From contig NZ_KK211185.1 in assembly GCF_000620765.1 (NCBI RefSeq), positions 63,301-127,300 of the forward strand: a stretch of DNA of 64,000 bases. Direction: 5' to 3'. Position 1 is the stretch's first letter. Every line of letters starts with the position of its first letter. The translations under genes were made by a program, and so were the position numbers. The stretch comes from Desulfovermiculus halophilus DSM 18834. GTDB lineage: Bacteria > Desulfobacterota > Desulfovibrionia > Desulfovibrionales > Desulfothermaceae. Positions 31,934-42,133 of this stretch are shown here, piece after piece. The notes beneath the pieces are model-generated. The model was not told the DNA's origin, did no database searches, and saw nothing but the letters and a program-made list of their open reading frames with translations.

Positions 31934-31986
31934 TCGCATCTGTAAGTTGATGAGTGTGACATAAATATCTACCAAAGGAGAAGGAA

Positions 31987-32481
31987 ATGAGTTCGACCCA
32001 GGAAAACCTCATGGAGGCATTTGCAGGTGAGTCCCAGGCCAACCGCAAGTATCTGGCCTTTGCCCAGCAGGCGGACAAGGAGGGGCATACCCAGGTCGCC
32101 CGCCTGTTCAGGGCTGCGGCTGCGGCGGAAACGGTGCACGCCCATGCCCATCTGCGTACCGCAGGCGGGATCAACTCCACCGCGGATAACCTCAAGGAGG
32201 CCATTGCCGGTGAGACTCATGAGTTCAAGAGCATGTATCCGGAAATGATCGACAAGGCCAAGGAAGAGGGGAACAAGGCGGCTGAAAGAAGCTTCACCTT
32301 TGCCAATGAGGTGGAGAAGGTGCACGCAGATCTGTACCAGAATGCCCTGGACAATATGGACAGCCTGGAAGAGACCGACTACTTCGTATGTTCTGTATGC
32401 GGCTATACCTGCGGTCACGAGGCCCCGGAAAAGTGCCCGGTGTGTGGAGCCAAGTCCAAGGCCTTCTTCCAAGTCAGCTAG
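31987..32481 (+). CDS. rbr: Rubrerythrin
   Basis: The 164-residue non-heme diiron peroxidase reduces H2O2 in the cytoplasm of anaerobes. The ferritin-like domain (about residues 1-130) holds the iron ligands, with ENLMEAFAGESQANRKY at the start and AETVHAHAH. The C-terminal rubredoxin-like domain has CSVC and CPVC separated by 12 residues. AAAGGAG lies seven bases before the ATG. It is a single-gene unit with its own promoter and a strong stem-loop behind it. Confidence 0.97.
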   Translation: MSSTQENLMEAFAGESQANRKYLAFAQQADKEGHTQVARLFRAAAAAETVHAHAHLRTAGGINSTADNLKEAIAGETHEFKSMYPEMIDKAKEEGNKAAERSFTFANEVEKVHADLYQNALDNMDSLEETDYFVCSVCGYTCGHEAPEKCPVCGAKSKAFFQVS

Positions 32482-32534
32482 GACTCCAAGGACATTTCTG
32501 CCGCTTTTCCCGTGATTTTCGCGGATGCTGGACT

Positions 32535-32569
32535 CTTACAGCTCCCACGCTTTGGGTGGGAGCTGTAAG
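32535..32569. terminator. Bidirectional stem-loop between rbr and aconitase
   Basis: A perfect 14-bp stem, CTTACAGCTCCCAC / GTGGGAGCTGTAAG, with a 7-nt loop lies between the convergent ends of rbr (plus) and the aconitase gene (minus). No long T-run is present on either side. Confidence 0.7.
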
Positions 32570-32610
32570 ACTGCCTATCTCTTTGTGCCTGACCTCCTGG
32601 CTCGCCTCCT

Positions 32611-34539
32611 CTACTTCCCAGCCCTCTTCCTGGTGTGATTCAGGGTTCCGCCGGCCAAAAGGACCTCCCGCAGGCGGGGGGAGACATCCAGGACAGTGGA
32701 AACCTGCAGGGAGCCGGATGCATCGGTCACGATGATCTGCCCTCCGGACTGCAGGGCCTGATGCAGATTGATCAGCTCCAGGCCTTCGCCCTGGCTCAGT
32801 TTGTCCTTATCCTGGGGATTGACGAACTCCAGGGGCAGGATGCCGAAGTTGACCAGATTGAACTTGTGGATCCTGGCGAATGACTCGGCGATAACCGCCC
32901 GGACCCCCAGGTATCTCGGAGCCAGTGCGGCGTGTTCCCGGCTCGATCCCTGACCATAGTTGGCCCCGCCGACAATAAACCCGGTTTTAGCCTGTCTGGC
33001 CCGCTGGGGAAACGTCTCGTCGATCTTGCAGAAGATGAACTCGGAAATAGCCGGGATGTTGGCCCGTTTGGCCAAGATGTGGGCGCCGGCGGGCAGGATG
33101 TCGTCCGTGGTCACATTGTCCCCCAGGCAGAGCAGGACTTCACCGGCCAGTTCATCCGGCATGGCCTCAAACAGAGGCAGGGGAGCGATGTTCGGTCCGC
33201 GGACAATCTCCACCTCCTCATTTGTCTGGGCCGGGGGCACGATGAGGCTGTCGTCCACTGCAAACTCCCGGGGCAGATCGATCTGCACCGGCTGTCCGAA
33301 GGACCGCGGGTCGCGCAGCTGGCCGGAGAGTGCGGAGACTGCGGCTGTCTCCGGGCTGACCAGGTACAGATTGGCATCTGCCGTGCCGCTGCGCCCGGGG
33401 AAGTTGCGGTTGGAGGTCCGCAGGGAGACCCCTTGGGAGCGCGGGGCCTGGCCCACCCCGTTGCAGAATCCGCAGGCTGTTTCCACAATTCTGGCCCCGG
33501 CCTTGATCATGGTTTCCAGGGCCCCGCAGGAGGTCAGGTCCAAAAGGACCTGTCTGGAGCCCGGGGCGATGATCAGGCTGACCTCGGGGGGCACGGTTCC
33601 CTGCTCCAGGATCCGGGCGACCTTGAGCATGTCCTGCAAAGAGGAGTTGGTGCAGGAGCCTATGGCCACCTGATGCACCTCCAGGCCGTGGACCTCCTCC
33701 ACCGGAACCACGTTGTCCGGGGAATGGGGTTTGGCCACCAGGGGCGGGACTGTTGCGAGATCGATGACCATCTCATCGTCGTACTCCGCATCCGGGTCGG
33801 CCTGGATCTCCCGCCAGTCCGCTTCCCGCTTCTGGGCCTGGAAATAACGGCGGGTGACCTCGTCGCTGGGGAAGACCGCAGTGAATGCCCCGCATTCGAT
33901 GCTCATATTGGCGATAGTGGCCCGTTCCGTGGCTGAGAGCCCGGCCAGACCGTCCCCGGCAAACTCCAGAATGGTGCCCCGGCCTCCGGACACGGTCATG
34001 CGGCGCAGAAGCTCCAAGGCCACGTCCTTGGCCGCGGACCAGGACGGCAGCTGGCCGGTGAGGGTGACTTTGACCACCCGGGGCATGGGCAGATAGAAAG
34101 GGCGGCCGGCCATGGCCACAGCGATGTCCAGACCGCCGGCCCCGATGGCCAGCATGCCCACGCCGCCGGCTGTGGTCGTATGGCTGTCAGCGCCGAGCAG
34201 GGTCTGGCCGGGCAGGGAGAAGCGTTCCAGGTTGACCTGGTGGCAGATCCCGTTTCCGGCCCGGGAGAAGTAGAGCCCGAACTTGCGGCAGGCCGAAGCC
34301 AGGAAGTGGTGGTCGTCCATGTTCTCGAACCCGATCTGCAGGGTGTTGTGATCTGTGTAGGTCACCGAGCGATTGGTCTTTACCCGGGGGATGTCCAAAG
34401 CCTCGTACTGGAGCATGGCCATCTGGCCCGTGGCATCGTGCATCAAGGTGTTGTCGATACTGATCCCGATTTCCGAGCCCGGAGTGAGCTCTCCAGCAAC
34501 CAAGTGGTTCTGGAGTATTTTGTGCACAAGATTGGGCAT
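32611..34539 (-). CDS. Aconitate hydratase (short, mitochondrial-type)
   Basis: The 642-residue 4Fe-4S enzyme interconverts citrate and isocitrate. Cluster ligands are in IGSCTNSS and TACGFCNG, and the substrate-site stretch LGADSHTTTAGG (about 112-123) is present. The swivel domain (about 480-640) includes ANYGQGSSREHAAL. It is shorter than E. coli AcnA (about 890) and belongs to the compact group of anaerobes and mitochondria. AAGGAG precedes the ATG at 34539; 28 upstream in-frame residues were rejected because they cross a palindromic hairpin. It lies 64 bp after icd. Confidence 0.94.
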   Translation of the reverse strand: MPNLVHKILQNHLVAGELTPGSEIGISIDNTLMHDATGQMAMLQYEALDIPRVKTNRSVTYTDHNTLQIGFENMDDHHFLASACRKFGLYFSRAGNGICHQVNLERFSLPGQTLLGADSHTTTAGGVGMLAIGAGGLDIAVAMAGRPFYLPMPRVVKVTLTGQLPSWSAAKDVALELLRRMTVSGGRGTILEFAGDGLAGLSATERATIANMSIECGAFTAVFPSDEVTRRYFQAQKREADWREIQADPDAEYDDEMVIDLATVPPLVAKPHSPDNVVPVEEVHGLEVHQVAIGSCTNSSLQDMLKVARILEQGTVPPEVSLIIAPGSRQVLLDLTSCGALETMIKAGARIVETACGFCNGVGQAPRSQGVSLRTSNRNFPGRSGTADANLYLVSPETAAVSALSGQLRDPRSFGQPVQIDLPREFAVDDSLIVPPAQTNEEVEIVRGPNIAPLPLFEAMPDELAGEVLLCLGDNVTTDDILPAGAHILAKRANIPAISEFIFCKIDETFPQRARQAKTGFIVGGANYGQGSSREHAALAPRYLGVRAVIAESFARIHKFNLVNFGILPLEFVNPQDKDKLSQGEGLELINLHQALQSGGQIIVTDASGSLQVSTVLDVSPRLREVLLAGGTLNHTRKRAGK

Positions 34540-34556
34540 TTTGTTCTCCTTCAATT

Positions 34557-34578
34557 TTTTTTGCGTGCACGCAAAAAA
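34557..34578. terminator. 22-bp perfect palindrome in the icd-aconitase gap
   Basis: TTTTTT-GCGTGCACGC-AAAAAA is a perfect palindrome whose GC-rich stem is followed by six T residues on either strand, a compact intrinsic-terminator shape. It sits 18 bp before the aconitase ATG and 25 bp after the icd stop, so it could attenuate aconitase expression, or be an operator. Confidence 0.65.
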
Positions 34579-34603
34579 TTGTCTTTTGCATTGCGGTAGA
34601 TGA

Positions 34604-35824
<1,221 letters not shown>

Positions 35825-36019
35825 GCTCGATTGTCCTCCTGGCAAATGGTGCGTACGCAGGCCGATCCTGCCCGAATCTCCCTCGGCGAATGCCCACGCA
35901 GTGTGCCACAAGAGCTTCTTGTTGGTCCAGAATGGAGTGGGGCGCCCTTGACAAGGGTCCCAGTTTTTTGAATAGGACATGCACGGACACATATCCCACC
36001 GAAGAGAAAGGACAGCTGT

Positions 36020-37060
36020 ATGGATATAGATAAGAGCCAGTTCGCGTCAGACAACTATGCCGGCATCTGCCCCCAGGCCCTGCAGGCTATGCTGGACGCC
36101 AATGCCGGTTTTCAAGCCGCGTACGGTGAGGATCGATGGACCCAGGAGGCGTGTGACCGTTTCCGGGAGATATTTGAAACCGACTGTGAGGTTTTTTTCG
36201 TATTCAACGGCACAGCGGCCAATTCTCTGGCTGTGTCCGCCATGTGCCATTCCTATTACAGCATTGTCTGCCATGAGCTGTCGCATATGGAAACGGACGA
36301 ATGCGGGGCTCCGGAGTTCTTCTCCAACGGAGCCAAGCTTCTGGTGGGCGGCGGGGAAAACGGCAAGCTCACCCCCCACAGCCTGCAGCAGCTGGTGACC
36401 AAACGCACGGACATCCATTATCCCCGACCCAGAGTGGTCAGCGTGACCCAGCCCACTGAGGTCGGAACCGTGTACAGTGTGGAGGAGCTCAAGGATCTCT
36501 GGGCCATGGCCCGGACCTATGGCCTGTCCATTCATATGGACGGGGCCAGGCTGGCCAATGCGTTGGATTTTCTTCAGGTAAGCCCCAGGGAGATCACCTG
36601 GGAGTGCGGTGTGGATGTCCTCTGCCTGGGGGGGACCAAGAACGGCATGGCCGTCGGAGAGGCGGTCATTTTTTTCGACCGGGCCAAGGCCGAGGATTTT
36701 GATTACCGGTGCAAGCAGGCCGGCCAGCTGGGGTCCAAGATGCGTTACCTGGCCGCTCCCTGGGTGGGCATGCTGCGGGACGGGGCGTGGCTGGAGAACG
36801 CCCGCCGGGCCAACGCCTGCGCCTGTCTTTTGGACCAGCTGCTCCGGGAGATTCCAGAGGTGGAGATCATGTTCCCCCGTCAGGCCAACGCCGTCTTCGT
36901 TACCTTTCCTCCACGGGTCACAGCCGCCCTGCATGCACGGGGCTGGAGCTTCTATTCCTTTATCGGAACCGGCGGAGCCCGGCTGATGTGCTCCTGGGCC
37001 AGTACCGAGGAAGGGGTGCGGGCCTTTGTCCAGGATGTGAAGGACGTTCTGGCCGGCTAG
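36020..37060 (+). CDS. ltaE: Low-specificity L-threonine aldolase
   Basis: The 346-residue pyridoxal-phosphate enzyme splits threonine and allo-threonine to glycine and acetaldehyde. The fold-type I aminotransferase pattern is present: [14 protein letters not shown] near residue 63, the [10 protein letters not shown] aspartate motif (about 173-182), and the lysine in CLGGTKNGM (about 209). The gene starts 195 bp from divergent icd. Its stop codon overlaps that of ptsP by four bases in convergent orientation, leaving no space for a terminator. Related beta-eliminating lyases share this fold, so substrate is inferred from similarity. Confidence 0.9.
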   Translation: MDIDKSQFASDNYAGICPQALQAMLDANAGFQAAYGEDRWTQEACDRFREIFETDCEVFFVFNGTAANSLAVSAMCHSYYSIVCHELSHMETDECGAPEFFSNGAKLLVGGGENGKLTPHSLQQLVTKRTDIHYPRPRVVSVTQPTEVGTVYSVEELKDLWAMARTYGLSIHMDGARLANALDFLQVSPREITWECGVDVLCLGGTKNGMAVGEAVIFFDRAKAEDFDYRCKQAGQLGSKMRYLAAPWVGMLRDGAWLENARRANACACLLDQLLREIPEVEIMFPRQANAVFVTFPPRVTAALHARGWSFYSFIGTGGARLMCSWASTEEGVRAFVQDVKDVLAG

Positions 37061-39345
37061 GTCCCCACCTGTTCCTGAGCCCAGGACCGGATCGCTTCCG
37101 AGTCGTTGAGCCCGAGGGCGAAGTCGGCAGCCCGAGCGGCTTCCGAGGTGTCTGCATTCCGGATCATCGCCTTGGCCCTGGGGATGGAGCTGGGGTTCAT
37201 GCTCAGCTTCCGGATCCCGAGTCCAAGAAAGAGATAGGCGCAGGCCGGATCGGCTGCGGCTTCTCCGCATACCGAGAGCGAGGTCTGGGCCTTGCGGCAC
37301 ATCTCGGCTGCGTCGGCGATGATGGATAAAACCGCCGGATGAAACGGGGTATACAGGGATGCGACCTTGGGATTGTTCCGGTCCACTGCAAGGGTGTACT
37401 GGATGAGGTCGTTGGTCCCGATGCTGACGAAGTCAATGAGGGGGAGGAGACTGGGCAGTATTTTCGCCGTTCCGGGCACCTCGAGCATGATCCCGACCGG
37501 CAGCTCACAGTCCGCACCAATCCGGCGCCTTTCCTCTTCCACGATGGACAGAGCGACTTCCAGCTCGTGCATGCTGACGATCATGGGAAACATGAGCTGA
37601 GCCGGACCGTGCTCTGCGGCCCGGAGAACGGCCCTGATCTGCTGGCGGAACATCTCTTCCAGCTCCAGACTGACCCGGATGGAGCGCCAACCCAAGAACG
37701 GGTTGTCCTCTGCAGGGTAATCCAGGGCGGACAGGAACTTGTCCCCGCCAACATCCAGGGTCCGAAAGCAGACCGGCAACCCGCGGGCCTGCTTCAGCAT
37801 CCGGGTATAGAGCTCAGTCTGCTCCTCTTCCGTGGGCAGGCGCTTGCGGATAACGAAAGGAAACTCCGTGCGGTACAGACCGATATGGTCGGCTCTGTAC
37901 CGATGCACGATTTCCAGGTCGGAGAGAAGGCCGATATTGGCTCCCAGCTCAATCCGGGAGGTGTCTCTGGTCACCGCCGGCAGGGGGATGAGGGAGCGCA
38001 AATGTTCGGCCTGCACCTGGTGTTCCTGCAGCAGACGGTTATATTCCCTCTCGATCTCTTTATTGGGCTCCCGAAAGATCAAGCCGGACCATCCGTCCAG
38101 GATCAGGTCCTCTCCCTCCCGAACGGCGTCGAAAATATCCTCGACCTGAATGACAATGGGCAGCTCAAAGGATTTGGCCAGGATGACCGTGTGCGAGGTC
38201 TTGCCTCCTCTGGCCAGGACAATGCCCTTGAGGTGCATCTGACGCAGGGCGACCAGCTCGGTGGCCGACAGGTCGGAGGCAATGACTATGGTGTCCTGGG
38301 TCAAAGCTTGCGTACCATGGGGGGAGATGCCTAGGAGGTTGCGGAGCACGTTTTCGCCCACGTCCACGATGTCTTGACCCCGATCCTGCAGGTAGGGGTC
38401 GTCCACATTGGAAAAAATGTGCACGTACTCCATGACAACCTGCTTCAGGGCATACTCAGCCCGGTCCCCCATGCTGATGCGTTCAGCAACCTTGCGCCGG
38501 AAGGTGGTGTCTTCAGCCAGCTGCTTGTGAATGGTCAGGATGGACCGGTCTTCCTGGGAGAGATCAGCCATTTCCTCGATGAGCTGCGAGGTCTGCAGCA
38601 CGGTGGTCTGCAGGGCGTTCTCGAACCGGGCCAGTTCAACATTGGGATGACAGTTCTGTATCGGCTCTACGGACTCAAACCCAATCCCGGAGGCCAAGAT
38701 ATGCGCTTTTCCCCGGGCGTATCCGGAGAGAACGGACTGTCCTCGAAGTAGGCTCCTGCGCTGCTCGGCCCCATCGGAATAATGGAGGGCATTCTCTGTC
38801 TGGTCTTTAAGCTTTTGAATCTCGGCCTTTTCCTTGTCCAGGGCCTGCAGCAGGCCGGAGTAGGCCGCGATGGACGAGATCTGAGATCCGATGGCGGCAA
38901 AGATGGGGATATCCTCTTCAGACAGCTCTCCCAGCTTTTCGGTCTGCAGGACCAGGACGCCGAGGCACTGCTGATGGTAAACCAGGGGGATGCCCAGGAA
39001 GGTCTTGAACACTTCCTCCCCGGTCTGCTCAAAGAGCTTGAACCGGGGGTGCTGCGCAGGGTTGAAGATCAGCATCGGCCTGCCCTGTTCCAGGGTCAGG
39101 CCGGTAAGCCCCTCATGAGCGGTCATGGCCACGCTGCCCACTGACTCCGGATGCAGGCCCACAGTGGCTTTGAGGACCAGATGTTGCCGGTCGGGGGTTA
39201 AAACATAGATGGAGCAGACATCCAGGCCATAGGTTGAGGCGATGAGCTGAGCGATTTGATGCAGGGTGGCTTCAGGATCGCTGGAGTCGGCGATAATCCG
39301 GCTCAGATCCGTGATCACCGAGAGATGGTCAGGCTGTTGGTACAT
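37057..39345 (-). CDS. ptsP: Phosphoenolpyruvate--protein phosphotransferase with GAF domain (PtsP, enzyme I-Ntr)
   Basis: The 762-residue protein combines an N-terminal GAF sensor domain (about residues 1-150) with a full enzyme I. A helical HPr-docking region (about 190-330) leads to the phospho-histidine loop GGKTSHTVILAKS (His at about 387) and the PEP-binding barrel with GTNDLIQYTLAVDRNNP. It would start a regulatory phosphorelay from PEP, possibly reading out 2-oxoglutarate or glutamine through GAF, as known for PtsP. No HPr or EII genes are adjacent. No strong ribosome binding site precedes the ATG. Confidence 0.93.
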   Translation of the reverse strand: MYQQPDHLSVITDLSRIIADSSDPEATLHQIAQLIASTYGLDVCSIYVLTPDRQHLVLKATVGLHPESVGSVAMTAHEGLTGLTLEQGRPMLIFNPAQHPRFKLFEQTGEEVFKTFLGIPLVYHQQCLGVLVLQTEKLGELSEEDIPIFAAIGSQISSIAAYSGLLQALDKEKAEIQKLKDQTENALHYSDGAEQRRSLLRGQSVLSGYARGKAHILASGIGFESVEPIQNCHPNVELARFENALQTTVLQTSQLIEEMADLSQEDRSILTIHKQLAEDTTFRRKVAERISMGDRAEYALKQVVMEYVHIFSNVDDPYLQDRGQDIVDVGENVLRNLLGISPHGTQALTQDTIVIASDLSATELVALRQMHLKGIVLARGGKTSHTVILAKSFELPIVIQVEDIFDAVREGEDLILDGWSGLIFREPNKEIEREYNRLLQEHQVQAEHLRSLIPLPAVTRDTSRIELGANIGLLSDLEIVHRYRADHIGLYRTEFPFVIRKRLPTEEEQTELYTRMLKQARGLPVCFRTLDVGGDKFLSALDYPAEDNPFLGWRSIRVSLELEEMFRQQIRAVLRAAEHGPAQLMFPMIVSMHELEVALSIVEEERRRIGADCELPVGIMLEVPGTAKILPSLLPLIDFVSIGTNDLIQYTLAVDRNNPKVASLYTPFHPAVLSIIADAAEMCRKAQTSLSVCGEAAADPACAYLFLGLGIRKLSMNPSSIPRAKAMIRNADTSEAARAADFALGLNDSEAIRSWAQEQVGT

Positions 39346-39484
39346 GGCGGCTCACTTATGGCACGAACGTTGCTTAAAATCAAGAAACAGGGAGTCTGGA
39401 AAGAGCCGCATTTCCAGTCCAGCCCAGGTGGGCAGGGGCAGCGCAGTGAAAGAGCCAATCTTCAGTGCCCTTGTCCCTGTGGGG

Positions 39485-40276
39485 TTAGGGATCTGGAACC
39501 GAAGGCTCCGGCTCAAGTCCCACTTCGCGGTGCAATGCCCTGATTTCCTGGGGGGTGAGCTCTCGCACATTGCCGGGAGGCAGGTTGCCGAGAAATATGG
39601 GGCCTTCCTGGACCCGAATCAGCTTAAGCACGGTCAGGTCCAGGTCCCGACACATGCGTCTGACCTGGCGGTTTATGCCTTGAACCAGCCGCAGAGAGAG
39701 CCAGGCGGTGTCTTTTCCGGCCGGTTCCATAGAGACCTGAACCGGGGCCAGTCGTTCTCCTTCGGCCAGGCGCATCCCGTTGCGCATAGGCTGCAGCTTG
39801 GCCTGGGTAACCCGGCCGCGGACCAGGACCTTGTACACCTTGGGCACGTGCCATTTGGGATGAGTGAGGCGGTGAACAAGCTCCCCGTCGGTGGTCAGCA
39901 ACAAGAGGCCTTCTGAAAAGTAGTCCAGCCGGCCAACGGGCACGGGACGACGCTGGAGAAGATCGGGCGGGAGGAGGTCCACAACGGTTGTCCTGGCCTG
40001 GGGATCCCTGGCCGTGGACACCACCCGGACCGGCTTGTGCAAGAGGATATATACATGGTTCTGATCGGCGCCCTTGCGGACTGTGAGCAGGCGGCCGTCA
40101 ACCTCTATGCGGTCTGCATCCGGGTCGATCTTCAGGCCCATCTCCTGGACAACCACATTGTTGACCGTGACCCGCCCCTGGGCTATGAGATCGTCCGCCT
40201 TGCGCCTGGAGCACAGACCGCAGGCGGCTATGGCCTTGTTCAGGCGCAGGGACGGGGAGGAGTTGCTGCCGGACAT
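39485..40276 (-). CDS. rRNA pseudouridine synthase, RsuA/RluB family
   Basis: The protein of about 263 residues (from ATG 40276) has an N-terminal S4 RNA-binding domain (about 10-60; LRLNKAIAACGLCSRRKAD) and the catalytic pseudouridine synthase domain. The active-site Asp is in VGRLDYFSEGLLLLTTDGE. RsuA/RluB/RluE members modify 16S or 23S rRNA; length and S4 domain suggest RluB, but the target cannot be fixed here. The frame stays open to 40360; ATG 40276 precedes the first conserved residues, but its ribosome binding site is weak. Confidence 0.9.
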   Translation of the reverse strand: MSGSNSSPSLRLNKAIAACGLCSRRKADDLIAQGRVTVNNVVVQEMGLKIDPDADRIEVDGRLLTVRKGADQNHVYILLHKPVRVVSTARDPQARTTVVDLLPPDLLQRRPVPVGRLDYFSEGLLLLTTDGELVHRLTHPKWHVPKVYKVLVRGRVTQAKLQPMRNGMRLAEGERLAPVQVSMEPAGKDTAWLSLRLVQGINRQVRRMCRDLDLTVLKLIRVQEGPIFLGNLPPGNVRELTPQEIRALHREVGLEPEPSVPDP

Positions 40277-40394
40277 GCGGGTATTCAAACCCGCCTTGGA
40301 TCTGCTGTCAATGGGTGATTTCCCGGCCTGAACATGCTGCCGGCAGCAGCCACGGACCACTGCCCACTATCCGTCTGCCCGGCATGCACAGGAC

Positions 40395-41030
40395 TTAGAC
40401 CTTAATAACCTTATCCGCCAGTTGCAAACTGGTGACCACATCCAGCATGTTTGTGGTCTCCCCTATCTCTTTGCGGTCCAGAAGGTGAAAAAAATCCAGA
40501 CAGGTTCCGCAGACCAGGATGGAAACTCCGCTGTCCTGCAGTTTGCGCAGACTGTCCAAGGCCGGACTTCCGGTTACAGCCAGCTTGACCGCGCTGTTTA
40601 AAAGCAGGATGCGCCACAGGGAGGGACCCATTTCCGGCAAGGTGGACAGGAAGTTGGCCATAAGCTTTTCTCCAAGCACATCGTCCCCGTGCCCGATGAC
40701 ATTGGAGGTGATGAACACCAGCTGGGCATCGGTTCCGGATTCAGAGCGAGGAACTGGAGAAGGGCCGGTTTGGGGGCTTGCCTGTACCGCCGTTTTCCGG
40801 GTTGTGCCTTCCCCTGCCTGGGCTGTAAGCTCAAAAATTCCGTCCTTGTCCCGGACATTGACAACCTGATACCCTTGGGAGCCAAGGAACCTGGTCACGT
40901 TTTCCCGGGCGGCTTCATTGTCCACCCGGATCACCAGCCGGTCCGGCTGGGATTGGGAAAGAGCATCCTTGCATTTTAGCACAGGCTGCGGGCAGGCCAG
41001 TCCCTGGCAGTCTAACGTGATTGCAGTCAT
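40395..41030 (-). CDS. yedF: Selenium metabolism protein YedF (TusA domain plus DsrE-like domain)
   Basis: The 211-residue protein has an N-terminal TusA/SirA domain (1 to about 75) with the cysteine motif CQGLACPQPVLKCKDAL, a linker, and a C-terminal DsrE/YchN-like domain (about 100-205) with the cysteines in ILVCGTCLDFF. This two-domain form is the YedF family that co-occurs with selenium utilisation genes, although the biochemical role is not established. Its presence fits the selC gene at 23576. It is monocistronic, and 41031-41282 downstream of its start holds only leader sequence. Confidence 0.88.
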   Translation of the reverse strand: MTAITLDCQGLACPQPVLKCKDALSQSQPDRLVIRVDNEAARENVTRFLGSQGYQVVNVRDKDGIFELTAQAGEGTTRKTAVQASPQTGPSPVPRSESGTDAQLVFITSNVIGHGDDVLGEKLMANFLSTLPEMGPSLWRILLLNSAVKLAVTGSPALDSLRKLQDSGVSILVCGTCLDFFHLLDRKEIGETTNMLDVVTSLQLADKVIKV

Positions 41031-41282
41031 CTGTGTACTCCATGTATGTTCAAACCTGTGCTGCCCACTGAAGGGGTATGCACTGCAATTCCGGGCAAAC
41101 TACAAAATCCATAACCATCGAAGACCCCAATTCTCAAGAGCACAGTCAGCAAGCGGGGTCAAATAGCAAAATATAATCAAAAAAGAAAGATTGATTCCAA
41201 AACATAATCCTAAGATAATCGTTCAGACCCCTTGCCAAAGCTTAGGGGGAGGCCCCCCTGAACACATACATCCGGAGAAATA

Positions 41283-41678
41283 ATGGACCAGAAAGGAACG
41301 CTCAAGTCGGGTGCCCGGGGCACGGCGGCGAAAATCCTTCAGCCTGAGGACCTGGCTGACCAGGTGGGAAGCGGCGATCTCCCGGTGCTGGCCACGCCGG
41401 TTATGGCCGCCTTGATGGAGAAGGCGGCAGTAGACTGCGTGCAAAAAATGCTGGAAGAAGGTACGACGTCAGTGGGCATCAGGCTGGATATCTCTCATTT
41501 GGCAGCCACCCCGGAGGGAATGGAAATCCGGGCCCAAGCCGAGTTGACCGGGGTAAATGGCAAAAAGCTGGTTTTCACGGTCCAGGCCTGGGATGAAGCC
41601 GAACTCATCGGCCAAGGAACTCACGAGCGAGTTGTGGTCAGCAGGGAGAGATTCATGGACCGGGTTCGAGGAAAGTAA
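41283..41678 (+). CDS. Hotdog-fold thioesterase, fluoroacetyl-CoA thioesterase-like
   Basis: The 131-residue protein matches small hotdog-fold thioesterases of the FlK-like group: VLATPVMAALMEKAAVD (about 38-54) corresponds to the central helix, and SVGIRLDISHLAATPEG (about 64-80) to the following strand with its conserved histidine. The true acyl-CoA substrate is unknown; acting on fluoroacetyl-CoA is not implied. CGGAGAAATA precedes the ATG. The 252-bp gap from divergent yedF must hold both promoters; none was clear. Confidence 0.82.
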   Translation: MDQKGTLKSGARGTAAKILQPEDLADQVGSGDLPVLATPVMAALMEKAAVDCVQKMLEEGTTSVGIRLDISHLAATPEGMEIRAQAELTGVNGKKLVFTVQAWDEAELIGQGTHERVVVSRERFMDRVRGK

Positions 41679-41770
41679 GCTAGGAGTGCATTTTTTGTGC
41701 TCGGCAGAGGTCAGGCAGTAGAATTCACTAAAAGCAATGCGTTATGCTCTATCTTTTGGAGCAACGAAAC

Positions 41771-42059
41771 GGCTCTTCGACACAGACAGTGGAACTGCCT
41801 ACATAAGAGTTTGCCGTCTCTTTTGTGTGCCTTGAGCGGCAGGCCCGCACATTTTCTTGGTCCCGCCAAAAGGGGGAAACCAGGCACTCACATGCATGAT
41901 ATGCTCAGTCCATCTGAAGGCAATATCCATCATGTGAGTGCCTGGAGGGGGCAGGGATCAGGGATCCCCCTTTGGCGGGGCTTAGAAAATACCGGGCCGA
42001 AAGTGGGCACACAGAAGAGATGGCAAACTTTAAAAATCCACAGGCTACGTCGAAGAACC
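41771..42059. repeat. Palindromic MITE-like repeat, copy D (full length, exact target duplication)
   Basis: The copy is inverted relative to the copy at 52442: the R arm comes first (GGCTCTTCGAC), the L arm last (GTCGAAGAACC). The exact direct repeat AACGAAAC flanks it (41763-41770 and 42060-42067); counting a shared C at the boundary gives nine bases. The inner loop between the arms is about 35 bp. It lies 74 bp upstream of the yhaO-like gene. Confidence 0.95.
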
Positions 42060-42133
42060 AACGAAACTTGAGGCGTCATAAATCATTCAGAAAAACAGGT
42101 AGCTGTAAAGCAGCCTTTGACTGTTGAGAGCTT

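Noticed and set aside
30221-31975. 584-codon open frame on the minus strand
   Set aside because: It is antisense to priA and would run into the rbr promoter; no ribosome binding site or domain.
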